A stretch of DNA of 64,000 nucleotides. It comes from Cadophora sp. MPI-SDFR-AT-0126. Its lineage: Eukaryota > Ascomycota > Leotiomycetes > Helotiales > Ploettnerulaceae. Below the pieces are notes generated by a model, which was given only the letters and a program-made list of their open reading frames with translations, was not told the origin of the DNA and did no database searches. The stretch lies in the NCBI GenBank assembly GCA_020747065.1, contig JAGMVK010000013.1:1364001-1428000 (forward strand), given 5' to 3'. Position 1 is the first letter of the stretch, and every line of letters starts with the position of its first letter. The position numbers and the translations under genes were made by a program. Positions 13,152 to 23,914 of this stretch are shown here, piece by piece.

Positions 13152-14375
13152 ATGTCCTCACAACACACCTCCAAAATCTTCATCATCGGCGGTACCGGCG
13201 CGCAAGGCATCCCCATAATTACTAGCCTCGTCGCCGACAAGAAATACTCAGTCCGCGTCCTAACTCGAGACTCGAAATCGCCGCGAGCCAGAGCCCTCCT
13301 GGCACTCGGCAATGTCGAACTCATCGAGGGAACTTTTGCCGATGAAACGGATCTGAGAAACGGGTATCGAGGATGTGATGGTGCTTTCGTCAATATCGAT
13401 GGATTCAATTGTGGAGAGAAGAACGAAACGTACTGGGCTATCAGGGCGTATGAGCTGGCGATTGAGGAGGGGATCAAGTTCTTTGTCTATGGGAACTTGG
13501 ATTATTCGCTTAAGAAAAGCGGGTATGATCCGAAACATCGGACAGGCCAGTAAGTGTTTTAGAGACCTGGCCTCGTTGACTTGAGACCTGGGATTACTCG
13601 AGGGATACAATGAGAGAAAACTAAGGGAGCTATCTCGCTTTTCATTGACCCTCACGACGAATGACACTGATTACTTGCCAACAGCTACGATGGAAAAGGA
13701 CGCATGGGAGAATGGATACTCTTCCAGAACACACACAATAAAGCACGTATGGGTGCTGCGCTGTTCACCACAGGTCCATATATCGAAATGGCCATCTCAG
13801 CGCGCACAATCATGACGCCCACCATCGAAAATGGCATCGTAACCTGGCGCGTCCCTCTCGGCACCGGCTCTGTCAATCATGTCGCCCTCGACGACTGCGG
13901 ACCCTACGTCCGCTGGCTCTTCGATCATCCAGAACGCGCATCGGGCATGGACCTCGAAGTCGCCATCGCTCCCATCCCGTACGCTGAACTTGCTGCCGCC
14001 TTTACCAAAGTCACGGGACACCCAGCACAATACATTGACACTTCTCTCAAAGACTACTGGAACAGCTTCGGGAATAAATCCTTCCCTGATTCCCCGGCGG
14101 GATACAATGCCGACCCAAATGATAAGAGCACCATGAGTATTCGGGATAATTTCACGGGGTTCTGGAATACATGGAAGTATGATCTGTTGAAGAGAGATTA
14201 CAAGTTGTTGGACGAGATTCATCCGACTAGGAGTAAGAGTGCGGAGGAGTGGTTTAGGAGGGAGGACAAGAAAGGGAGGGAGCAGGGATTGGGTGGGCTG
14301 TGGGATAGGGTACAGAAGGATAAGTTGGTGCCAATCATGAAGGACAATGAGGACGGGAGGAGGGGGAAATTGTGA
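13152..14375 (+). CDS. NmrA-like family NAD(P)-binding protein
   Basis: Atypical short-chain dehydrogenase of the NmrA/HSCARG family, which senses or uses NAD(P). Exons 13152-13549 and 13685-14375 (intron of 135 bases) give 362 residues. The Rossmann motif IIGGTGAQG is at about residues 10-18, followed by RVLTRD after the second strand, which is the usual dinucleotide-contact segment. The HYDGKGR motif after the NLDYSL segment is re-formed exactly across the intron, which supports the splice. The C-terminal half carries the substrate-side fold. An upstream in-frame Met would add 42 residues of low-complexity leader, so I start at MSSQHTSK. It ends 304 bases before the convergent HET pseudogene. 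Whether it is a regulator or a reductase cannot be told. Confidence 0.87.
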
Positions 14376-14678
14376 GCTAAAATGGACCAATTTTTTTCAC
14401 CCTCTGAAATTCAGTTGAATTTTTTCAAATGACTATGGTGCTAATCTGCGCATTGGCCTGATATATGTTGCGAGTCTTTGAAGGTCATCAAAGTGGGAAG
14501 GTTGTATGTTGAAGTCACAGATTGTAAAGTTGAGATCTGATTACAAATTTGCAGTTTATATGATGAAAACGACACTTTGTTCAGCTGATCTTGATCCCAG
14601 AGAGGTCAGGTAGGCGGGTGAGGCATGATAGTGAACAAAATAGCCCACTCTCTCCATGGCGAAATGAGGTATCGTCCC
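14376..14678. other. convergent 3' intergenic gap
   Basis: About 300 bases between two converging stop codons. AT-rich with no ORF; probably both 3' UTRs. Confidence 0.6.
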
Positions 14679-16583
14679 TTAATTATCCCTGATTTCTTTC
14701 TTTATCTGAACAACGTCCAAATTTGGGACCGATGCAACTAGGGTCGTCGTCTCTCGTAGAACAATGCATCCTAAGTGGCGGTAGGTTTCGGTCCCAGCAA
14801 CCTCTACATGCAAATATAAAGGCATCATCCACAGCGTAGTCCTCCTCTCATTGAAGTTGTTCTTCGCTTCTTGGTAGTCGTCGAAACCAGCAAGACTCCA
14901 TGCTCTCATTTCTCCTGCCAGCTCCAAAGAAGACAGAGGTAGCAAAGAGCCAGAAAGTGCTATAAAGCCGGAGGTAACGCCACCTATCAGCTTGCCAGGA
15001 GCAGTCTCACAGCCCGCACAGATCAAGTCCGCGGTGTCCATGTCCATGTCAGAGTGGCCCCCATGGAATCTTACTGGTCCTCGTACAGAGACCCAGGACC
15101 AACTCGGCGCGAGCCATTGCGAAGTTCTACTTCTGCTGCCGCTGGTAGCGGGTTGAACGGAAGTCCACGACAGGCTTCTGGGGAGTTGGCTCTTCCAGTG
15201 TCCAGCGAGATATGTGTCATTCGTAACTTCCTGTATTCTCCTCGCTATTCCAGATATCGCAGGTAATTTGTCGGATTCAAATGTAAGCTCGAGGTTAGAG
15301 TAACAGGCAACCATCAAATTCCAGTTGGCACATGCCAGGTTTATGCGAGAATTGTCAGATTCCAAACTTCTCGTAAATTCGGGCTTCGGGAAAGGAATTA
15401 AACGCATGTAGCTTTCTGTGATATTGGAACATTCGCAAACACTGTCTTCCAAACATTCCAATACCAGCTCATTGGAAGTGAAGTTTAGCACTCGTGGTGC
15501 AAGGAGGCGTTCTTGATAAGCCCAACCTCGGCGAAATAGTGGCAATTTACTTTCGTCTGTCGACTGCCAAAATGCATCGTGGGAAAGCGAATGTCGGACT
15601 TGTATTTCAATTGCTTTCCGCAACCGAGTTTTGTAAGATATTGGATGCCCTAAGTGTTCAGGCGGAGCGCTCGAGAAGAGTCCTCCTTGGCTGTCTGACG
15701 ATTTAGCTGCGGCGACAGTGAGAAACGAGTTACTGTAGATGCTTGCCATTCTAGATGACTCCCGTTACCAGTCTAATGAGTCATCTTGGACAATACAAAG
15801 CGAATCGATCCATAAGAAGCGAATTCCAAGCTTACGGACGAAAGTGATTGCGTCTCGGAATGTTGCCGGCAAGAGTGAAATACGCATTCCCTTGCAATGG
15901 CCTTCAAGGGTTGCTTCGGTAGTCTTCATAATTGTGTCTGGATTTACCCAACAATAAGATAGACATGCATACCGCTCCAGTTCATTGCGTGTGATGTACA
16001 AGCGAACATATTCACGATCCAAGTCTCCGGCTTGCAGATCTACTATTCGAGTAGGCAGAGGCCCACCAGGTCCTGATCCGCCCGTCGTATGATTCTGGTA
16101 CAGTGACGAATCCAAGAACTGACAGTTAGGAAGCTCTGGTCCGAAGCTGTGTGGCCAGAGATCGAGGTTCGTATTTCCGCGATGGTCCGAAAAGGAGCCA
16201 GCTTTACCGTATCTGCAATATTTTAGGATCAAAGAGAAAACTCTAAGAGCTAGATTGGACGAACCATGCAAGACGAAGAGCTCCAGTTGATTGGAACCAC
16301 TGTGGAACCGATTGCTGGGGTTTCTGCGCATCCGGATACTCGACTCATATCCATTCACAAACTCCATTTATTGAAGCTGATCTGCTGGTACGCATGAATC
16401 AACAGCTCTAACGAGTAACTCGCAAGACTGGCACCCAGCAGCAGCAGAAGCAGTGATGGAAGAGTAATGCCTCCAAGGGAATTCACCCGAATCCTCAAAA
16501 AGAGAAGAGCAAATGGAACATCCTGAGGATTGTGTCGATGACCTGATTGGAAGGCATGACTTGACCTTTTGTAACAGTGACAT
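14679..16583 (-). pseudogene. HET-domain gene with two in-frame TAA codons
   Basis: A heterokaryon-incompatibility (HET) type gene, continuous in one frame from the Met at 16583 to the stop at 14679 except for TAA at 16368-16370 and TAA at 15765-15767. The N-terminal Cys pairs (CSICSSLF, GCQSCELL) are those often seen ahead of HET domains. The HET core follows with YACLSYCW, LPATFRDAI and LWIDSLCIVQDD. The second TAA falls right after that motif, between DSLDW and RESSRMASIYSNS, where relatives read straight through, and no workable GT-AG intron removes it. The first TAA could lie in a 48-base intron (16344-16391, in phase), so it is less certain. Both stops could come from CAA by C-to-T change, as RIP would do. 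The C-terminal half (RRGWAYQERLLAPR, APSWSWVSV) is otherwise undamaged. Confidence 0.75.
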
Positions 16584-16822
16584 TATGGAACAAGGAGCTC
16601 GAAATGGTTAGTATGCGCTGGGAGTTGGATCAAGGATTGGTTTCTAGATGGGGTTGACGATGTGAAGTTGACCAGGTTGGTGCGCCAGCAGATCACACCC
16701 AAAGCCCTGAGCCCTGAAAGTAGCTCCTGCCGCCTCCTTCGGGGATAAGTGTAACCCCGACAGGACGTTAATACAACGTCTCTCATCATAAGTTAGTAAA
16801 GTATCCTGGCGACACTATCGCA

Positions 16823-16914
16823 ATGGGAGGAGGTGCATTGTCCAACGGCCCTGGCACTAATCCGAGCAGAAGGACACCCAAGGTAAATTCGAAGCCCGGC
16901 TGCAGGACCTGCAA
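16823..16914 (+). pseudogene. relic first exon of a Zn(II)2Cys6 gene
   Basis: A Met-initiated 30-codon exon, MGGGALSNGPGTN to KPGCRTCK, ends at a good donor (GTACGT at 16915). This is the classic start of a fungal zinc-cluster protein, where intron 1 splits the cluster after CRTCK. The expected next exon (IRRVKCDE-type, with the other four cysteines) is not present in the following 350 bases in any frame, so the gene appears truncated. It starts about 240 bases from the start of the HET pseudogene, divergent to it. Confidence 0.5.
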
Positions 16915-17254
16915 GTACGTCAATTCTAAGTCCCTTCTCGCTTTAGCACCGCGCCCATGTGCGGCTTAAGACTGTGTAGGTGCTTTCAGGCTTTGTCAAT
17001 CGATCTTATTCGGGAACAGTAAGCTCTTTGTCACTTCATTTGTGCTTAAGTTTGTTTGTTTCATGTCACTTCACTGGTTTTCATTATTTGCATTCAGGGA
17101 TTTTGTGCTAGGAACTTGGTGTTGTATGCTATGACATTACACTCGGAATACTCGGACAAGCAGAGATTGAGACAGGGGGAAACGCCGCCATGTCGACAAG
17201 GTACAGCTCCAGAAAGTCCACCAGAACAAACAGATTCTGGTGCACTAGAAGAAA
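16915..17254. other. non-coding after zinc-cluster relic
   Basis: A T-rich stretch with several GT and AG sites but no exon that would continue the zinc cluster. Nothing else recognised. Confidence 0.45.
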
Positions 17255-17831
17255 TTAGTCTGATTCGTTACTCTGAGTGGAAGAACCATTACTCACCACG
17301 TCAAAATCCGCAATTATTCGTACACCGCCATCGAGAAGTTCTCCTGCTCCTGTTTCCGGCTTCGGTAAGATCCACCGAAAGCTCGACTGCGGTACTGAAT
17401 GTGTCCTCTTCTTGACTCTGGAACATCTCTTCGGACCTAGCGCCCTCTTCGCCAAGTCGGCTTCTCTCTTGCAGCTCTTTCGTGGGCAAGATGCGCTTCG
17501 CTTTGTCCTCTTAGCTGCGGTTCTTGATTCATCTTTCTTATTCTCGTCCAGCGAGTAGGGGGCGATCTTTTGGGTAGAAATTCGTGGCTTGGAACTGGAA
17601 GGCGACCTTTGAGGCCGTGATGATGACATGCCTTCCTCAATAGCTCTCTGAGCCATCTCTCTCGCTACGAAGGCGTTCACGATTCCGCGTGTGCACCATT
17701 CCACTGCAAATTCTGTTTCGTCTTCGCATGGTAGTGGGAATGACGCATCATCTTCGATGTCTGTCTCGTTGTCCTCGTCAAAGTCTGGAATGCATGTGCG
17801 GTCCACGGACACGAATTGCTCGTCTCCCTCC
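17255..17831 (-). CDS. hypothetical protein, acidic N-terminus and basic C-terminus
   Basis: A single open frame. From the Met of MEGDEQF it is about 191 residues; an earlier in-frame Met at 17932 would add 34. The first 60 residues are acidic (DEDNETDIEDDASF), then a short helix-like segment (FAVEWCTRGIVNAFVAREM), then a Ser/Lys/Arg-rich disordered tail with several nuclear-localisation-like basic runs. No domain is recognised. Composition is protein-like throughout, which is the main argument for it being real; it might have unrecognised introns. Confidence 0.42.
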
Positions 17832-17931
17832 ATGGTTCTTGGATTAAGTCTGCTGTATCTAATGGATATTTGGCGAAATGCTGGAAGTTGAGTTGTTGGC
17901 ACCTTGGAGAAGATCGAAATCGCGTGGGGCA

Positions 17932-18814
17932 TTTCTCGTCTTTTATAGATCTATGATAGTGGCTGTTTGAATTGAATTCGTCGGCTGTCTCGGGGAAACC
18001 CCCTTGTTCGGGTACAATGGTATTGTCTTGCAGGAAACATTGGTTCTGTATGCATAGCATTCACGGTCACTGCGTGTACTGTTTCAAATGTAATTTCTGT
18101 AGTAAGTGTTTTGAAGATGTTCTTCACAAACAACATGTCATGAGGTTTGTTCTTGGGCGGGTGACAAAGACTTAATTGTTCTGCCCAAACGGAAGACAGG
18201 AAATAGAATCTTCGACCGAGATGTAGATTCAGGGCAGGTGTTTTTGCTCAATGCCATTTTGCTTTGTTCGATGACTTCTTTGTTGATTCGTAACGATGTA
18301 AGCAATCACCTGCATCCCTATCGATGGCCCGTTTGTCCGGCGATATGATGAATGGCGGTGAATCCACGGTCATCAAAATTGAATGCTAGCCTGTGACGAA
18401 TAGTCTGCTCACGTCATACATAACGGGCGTCCTTCTCGTGTTGGAAAATAGAAGCGACTTCGACTTCAATGTCGATGTAGTGTACGACTTGTACCCGAGT
18501 TGACGGAAGTAGCTTGCCGGTGAAACAAGCTTCGGAAAGCAGAATGCTTCCTTTTTGAACAATTATGAGACTATCGCAATTGGAGTGTGGCTCAAAAGGG
18601 AAAGTCGGGGTTCGGAGATCGACCGCTGTCAGAGGCTGAGCTCCAAGTGTATTAACCGACGGTATGTGAGGTGCCAAGGTATTAATATAATTCTAACCAT
18701 AAAAAATAGGGTTAAATCTCGAAGATTGTGGCATCTTTGATTTTGATTTGGTTCTTCGGAAATAAAGATCATCAAATTGAGTGTAAAGTCTGTTTCATCT
18801 TTGTCATATCAACA
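17932..18814. other. intergenic, no gene recognised
   Basis: Only short frames without motifs (the longest, 18414-18677 on the minus strand, has no start context or homology I can name). Contains the probable promoter of the hypothetical gene to the left. Confidence 0.45.
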
Positions 18815-20431
18815 TTAACCTATCTTGAACCTTTCTAGTTTCGGTTTGCCCAAATCCAGCATCTCTCCACGCATCATACCATGAAGGTAAGAATCACCGA
18901 TCATTTCGAAATGGGTAATATGATTTCGAAGAATAACAGATGTCCATCCCCCTCCAAGAATGCAAACCTGATCTCTAACCTTGGCACCCATAGCTCCAAG
19001 CCCCATGTAACCTCGGGAAGTGGTGAAGAATACTCTTCCATGTACCGTGTTGACAAGCTCTAAGAAGAAAGGATGACTTTAATCTTCTTCTGCACTTTGC
19101 CAGAGCTTTTGAGCGAGTTGATCATTCTGAAGCTTTTCTACAATACGTGGATCCAGCTTCAGATCAGAGCTAAAGTTACGTTCTTCAAAGACAATGCCAC
19201 GCTCACATAACATGACTATGTCGAGTACGGCCCGGAAGTGACGCACGAAGTCGGGCTTAGCAGGTTCGAAGTTTGCAGTATTGCCTATCTAGGTGCGCCA
19301 CAAAGCTTCAAAGACCGAATTTACGTTCTTGTAGGCGTAGTATTCGAGGCTGGGCTCCCCCTCCAAAATCAGCACTGGCTACATCTACATCTGGACTCTT
19401 CCACAAGCAGATTATGATCCTCTTGATGACTGGCAAAGGAGTTTCGCTTGACATGGTGATTGTAGTAAAGTTAATGGAATCTAGCATGAAGCCCATCGAC
19501 ATACATAGAACTATCGTTGAAGCTGATATTGCCCGGCAACAAATCACGGGCCTTATAATGTGTGATCAAGAATGCAACGGGTACCTCTTCCATTCTGACG
19601 GACCAATCAGGCACCCAGGATGGCAATCCCTGGACCTTCTTTGATATCAACGGTTGTGCGTAGCAGATCTGTAGATCTTGTTGACTGAGGATGATATATT
19701 TAGCAGCGTCTTGATATACTTGCTGCTCACTCTTATTGTAGTCCACTCGAAGCATCGACTTTGCCAGCCTCGGAAATAGTTCCTTAGTATTGCACCTTAA
19801 TCCAAGTAATCTAAACACCCTATCCCGTGGATTCGAGCACTTAGAAGGTTGGACGTAGCTCAGATAGAAAGGTAGCGAATCCACGACATTTTGGTGAGAC
19901 ATCGATGTAAAACTGGCAATGGCTGGAACTTTACCGAACATTCTCGCATCGGTGTAGTAGAGATGTCGTCGCGCCAATGAACGATGCACCCCAATGGAAT
20001 AGCTTCCAGACAACCTGATGCCTGCCACAAACAACAGCCGCGCGAGTTGTCACAACATTCTCCTGTATGACCCAAGTCCGCTTGAAGTACGTTGAAGAAA
20101 GGAGAGAGAAAAGTGACTCCCACACCAGACTGTCTTGCAGCTGCATAGACGATTCCTCCGCTTTGCTGGGCGTTAATCGCAGCGGCGGTCTTCTCTCCCC
20201 AGCCTGTAATCGGGCAACCTCCCTCGTTTGCCAAAATTTCGTCAACCTTGGAATCAGCTCGAATGCTTGCTTCGAGAAAGCAATCTCATCCCCTATCCAG
20301 ATGAGAGCCTTGTCCGCTTGAGTATATATGTTTCGCATTATGGAAACAACAAAAGAGGTGAAATTAGGCCTGACACACCGGTGCTGTAATCTGTTTGACA
20401 TTGATCCTGACCCACTTTTATCCTGATACAC
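18815..20431 (-). pseudogene. HET-6-type HET gene, 5'-truncated and frameshifted
   Basis: Pieces of one HET protein lie in order in different minus-strand frames. 20431-19931 has IMRNIYTQADKALIWIGDE and RTWVIQENVVTTRAAVVCG, the middle of a HET domain. 20000-19480 has PRDRVFRLLGLRC and GLPSWVPDWSVRME. A third frame from about 19490 resumes with LDSINFTTI. The last piece, 19006-18815, has GAKVRDQVCILGG and GDSYLHGMMRGEM, the usual end of this family (glycine-rich loop and YVHGIM-like motif). At least two frame changes (near 19950 and 19480) have no matching introns, and the HET N-terminus (the WIDAICINQ-type part) is missing upstream of 20431. The remnant ends 57 bases past the stop of the neighbouring regulator, so truncation by rearrangement is likely. 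Confidence 0.72.
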
Positions 20432-20487
20432 CTCTACCTTGACAGGTACCTAGGCCAAGAGAGAGATATGCGAGCTGCTTGGAAATT

Positions 20488-22882
20488 TTATCCCCCTTCC
20501 TTAGATGACTCATCTAGACCAATGAGAATCTCAAGTGCCTTTGCGGCAAAAGCATGACTGTGACGCATATTTTCCAAATTGGTAACGTCCGCATGAAGCT
20601 GATTTGGTGAAGGCGAATTAGAAATGATATTTGCAATCCCGGATGAGAGAATGATGTATGGAAGGAAGGTCGGAGTGCGCTGTAGGTTGTACAGTCGATG
20701 GTAACAAGCTACGAGAATTGCAATCGAGTCCGAAGATTGTGCGCAAATGTCTTCAACTGGTATGCCTGGAGATTCGAGTGAGACATGTGTCTTGGATTGA
20801 TGGTAGTCTATATGCGCTTAAGTGGCGCACTTACTAGTATCAACGGCAGGAATTCCAATAAATGGCCGCAATAAGAGGAGAACGGCAAAGTGATAATATA
20901 TACTGGATCTGTTAGTTTACACACTCACTTTGATGACAAAGACACTTACTGCATGAAAATGATACTAGGAGCGAAATGAAGTCCCAATCGCAGATCATCT
21001 GATAAAGTCGAATACCATTCTATGTATTTTTGATAGAGCAACTTCACTTCTGTAGTATACTGGTTTGTATGTCGTGAGTGAAGAGTATAGAATGAATCGT
21101 GAATAATTAACGAGAGTTTGCGAAAGCATGTCTGCGCCTCGCTGATGCAAACACCGAAAGATTCCTCAGGGGGAGAGAGGTCGCCAGCCCTAGTTCCAAT
21201 ACTCATGCGGAGCGTTAATACGTATGGCGAATCTCTTGAGCAAAAGGGCAAATGTCCCGTAAGCAAAGACCACATTCTGGTTGTCGGCTCAGTAAATGCT
21301 TTTCACCTGTGATGCTGATCGTGTGCAACTCACTGGTCCAATGCGAAGGCACCCCAGAATCCGGCTGAGATTGCCTGATTTTCCATGGCTTGAGCAGAGT
21401 CAAACTCCATGAGGTTGTTCATGTCTACAGCTAGTCGTATAGACTCCTTTGAGTAGAATATGCTGGTACTCTGTCGGCCACAAACTGCATCCCGTATTGA
21501 CATAATACTCATGGCTTGTATAGTTGTCAACTGCGGTACGCTTTCTTCATCAAGCAGCATATTAGCTTCAGCGTAGAAAAGATCACCTGCTATGACGGAC
21601 TCATCTGTGGTGTTAGGGGATTTGGTATATGGGGACAATCTGCAGCCTAGAGCTAGAATAGCGTTGACCAAGGCGGCTGAGCAGTATACGTCTCTGCCGC
21701 TCCTAAAATCTGCTAGGAAAATTTTCGCCGAGAGTGTAGAGAAATTAGGATTCTCCCAGTAAAAGTAGAGTTTCATGATATGGTCAATAAAGGCAAAGTC
21801 GGAAGAAATGGTAGTCCATGAGACGTTGACGCCGGGGGGCCTTCTTGCGTCCTCTGAATGGCTGCAGTCAAAAGTTTGAAGCTGGCATTTGACTTGGCCA
21901 GAATCAATCTCAGGTGATCCGCTGTATACCGACGTATGGCTCGTATTACTGGAACAGTCGGAGGAACTTGGTGTCGTCGGGGTGCAAGCTGACGTCTGAC
22001 TTGGTAGGTACTGTACCCTGCTGGTGGGCGTTTCCGGCGATTGGTTTGCTCGGGACAGGCTCTCTGATGAGGTCGACCCTGTTGAATGCGATGAACACAG
22101 TTTTTCATCACAGGGCTGGTATGTATGTTTGCTAGCCACATCAGAGAATGATGCCTGAGAAGGACTTGAATGCTTTAGCTTTAAGTTTGGGGAGGCAGTT
22201 GAGCTAATCGCAAAGGTAGCTGAAGTTGAATCTTGGGAAGTTTCCCCCAGCGGATCCCGCACAGTATTTGAAGCAGCCTTGGACTTGAAGTCTTTCAAGT
22301 AATGCTCATATTCTTTATGTTTATCGGTCTCCTTGTAGAGCTTGAGGTTCTTCAGGTAGGCTTCTTTTCCAATCGCCGCTCCTGATTGCCACTGTTCTCG
22401 ATCTCCTGACGACAGATCCTGCCACTGCTGCCCAGTGTGCTTGGCCAGTTGTGAAAATGACATATCCACGTTGTCGAGCTGTGTGCGGACATGATTTGCA
22501 AACGATGCATAGCCAGAGATTGGTTTAAGCGGCGCGTTGGTATCTCGTTTGGGATGTCGTCTGTAACCTCTCCTAGGTGCGGCAACCGGAGCTGGCGGAG
22601 CGGATGTACGACTAGCAAGGCGAAAGAGATAAGTATCCGTGCGCCAACGAAAAATAAAACGTACTGTAGAGGTAAGATTTTGGCGTCTGTCCCTTCTCCT
22701 CCCTGCTTTAGGAGTTCCCTTTGCAAGCGACGACGGTGGCCCAGTTTCACTCCCAATATATCGAAATCCTCCTCACAAATGTCCTTTAGGGTGTCGGATG
22801 TGCAAAAACCAGCATCCAGGAAGACGTCAAGATATGCCGTCAAATCAATGTTTCGCAAAATTTCCGAGATAGAAATGTCCAT
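20488..22882 (-). CDS. SAM + HMG-box + fungal-specific TF-domain regulator
   Basis: Putative nuclear transcription factor with an unusual domain order. Exons 22882-22665, 22611-21334, 21276-20950, 20908-20835 and 20765-20488 (introns 53, 57, 41 and 69 bases) keep frame to 724 residues. Residues about 1-68 look like a SAM domain (LTAYLDVFLDAGF, ICEEDFDILGV, LGHRRRLQREL). An HMG box follows at about 90-165, recreated across intron 1 (RRHPKRDTNAPLKPISGY, AKHTGQQWQDLSSGDREQW), ending in EYEHYLKDFKSK. After a Ser-rich linker, a fungal TF middle domain runs to the C-terminus (DFAFIDHIMKLYFYWENP, LVNAILALGCRLSP, ISAGFWGAFALDQ, YYHFAVLLLLRPFIG). No Zn2Cys6 cluster is present; the HMG box seems to take its place. 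The 41-base intron is near the lower size limit and is the weakest junction. Confidence 0.82.
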
Positions 22883-23114
22883 CGCGATAAAAGTCTCTCT
22901 CCATGAAATTAATTGTAAGGAGAATTGTATAAAGTTGTTAAAAGATGCGCTCACCTATTATATTCCCTCCCCTCTCCCCCACCACACTCGATTGGGTGCG
23001 GGGAGCATGCAGCGGGGGCCGCTTCAGGGGCTAGTGGCAAGCAGCCAGTTATCAGGCAGGCGCGGAGTGGGTTTCAAAGATAAAGAGGGGCCCAATGATA
23101 AGCGACTGGCAGAG

Positions 23115-23147
23115 GGTGGGTGGGTCGGTCGGTAGGTCGGTCGGTCG
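23115..23147. repeat. GGTC/GGTG tetranucleotide microsatellite
   Basis: A run of about eight imperfect four-base units, mostly GGTC with GGTG and GGTA variants, seen directly in the sequence. Confidence 0.8.
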
Positions 23148-23374
23148 AATAAACAAGCTCAAGCTCAGCCACCTTGTAATCAGGACCATAACCCCCCGCA
23201 GACGGTGACGTCATAATCGCTTTCCTCTCTCCCCTCGCCTCTTCTCACTCTTCCTTCCTTACTCGAAGGAGACGAGAGACGTCGCTCCCTCCCTCTAGCG
23301 CCCGGGCACCACCAGCGTGCTGCCAGGCAAGATAGAAAGTAAGTAAGTTCGAGAAAGCTGCTCTTACGTTGTAT

Positions 23375-23536
23375 GCTACACATGTGATCAGGAATAAGAA
23401 TCGGGGCCAAGAAAAATATAGCGAGCCCGGGTGTGAACATAGTATATTGTGACTAAGTTAGGGCTAATGTATATTACTAAGCACCGAAACATCTTTTCCT
23501 CGTCCTTGCAGCGGCGAAACTCCCGGTCTACATTTT
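23375..23536. repeat. dispersed repeat, copy A
   Basis: Shares an alignable stretch with 50533-50695: GTGATCAG, then AATATAGCGAGCC, GTGAACAT, TATATT, ACTAAGT, TATTACTAAGCACC and AAACATCT in the same order and spacing, with scattered substitutions and small indels. Not part of any LTR element seen here. It could be a solo remnant of another transposon. Confidence 0.65.
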
Positions 23537-23914
23537 TTTCATCTCTGGGTTTCCTTAGAATTTAGGGTTGTAGTATGTCAAGCATCAGGTGGCACAGCTA
23601 ACGGCAAGATGTGTGTAGATAAAACGAGAACTTCCTTAGGAGCTTGTCAACTGTTCAGATCGCAATTTCTGTCACAAGTGGGTATGGAAATTTGGAAATA
23701 GTGGGGGAAGATGTCTACATTGAGACGTATGCTAACAAGAAGATTTCATGAAGAATGTTGAGTCAGACATCGGAGATTTGCTTTTAAGAACAATACAAAG
23801 AGAAATCAGGTCGGTACTGTATGAAAGCGCCTACGGAAGCAATATGTAGCCCAAGGGCAGATCAAAGGAAGCAAATGCCGAACTAGAAAAGAAAGGCAAA
23901 TTGAAATAATCGTC

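Larger units (their letters stand above)
22883..23914. other. intergenic with GC-rich promoter, microsatellite and dispersed repeat
   Basis: Contains the upstream region of the SAM-HMG gene, a GGTC-type microsatellite near 23115-23147 and a dispersed repeat at 23375-23536 (both listed separately). Base composition changes sharply between a GC-rich part (22970-23330) and AT-rich sequence after 23360. No gene recognised. Confidence 0.5.

Noticed and set aside
15740..15810. An intron to remove the TAA at 15765
   Set aside because: Candidate GT-AG pairs are too short or break frame, and would delete the conserved motif.
18414..18677. Minus-strand frame of 87 codons
   Set aside because: No domain or splice partner; cannot be told from chance.
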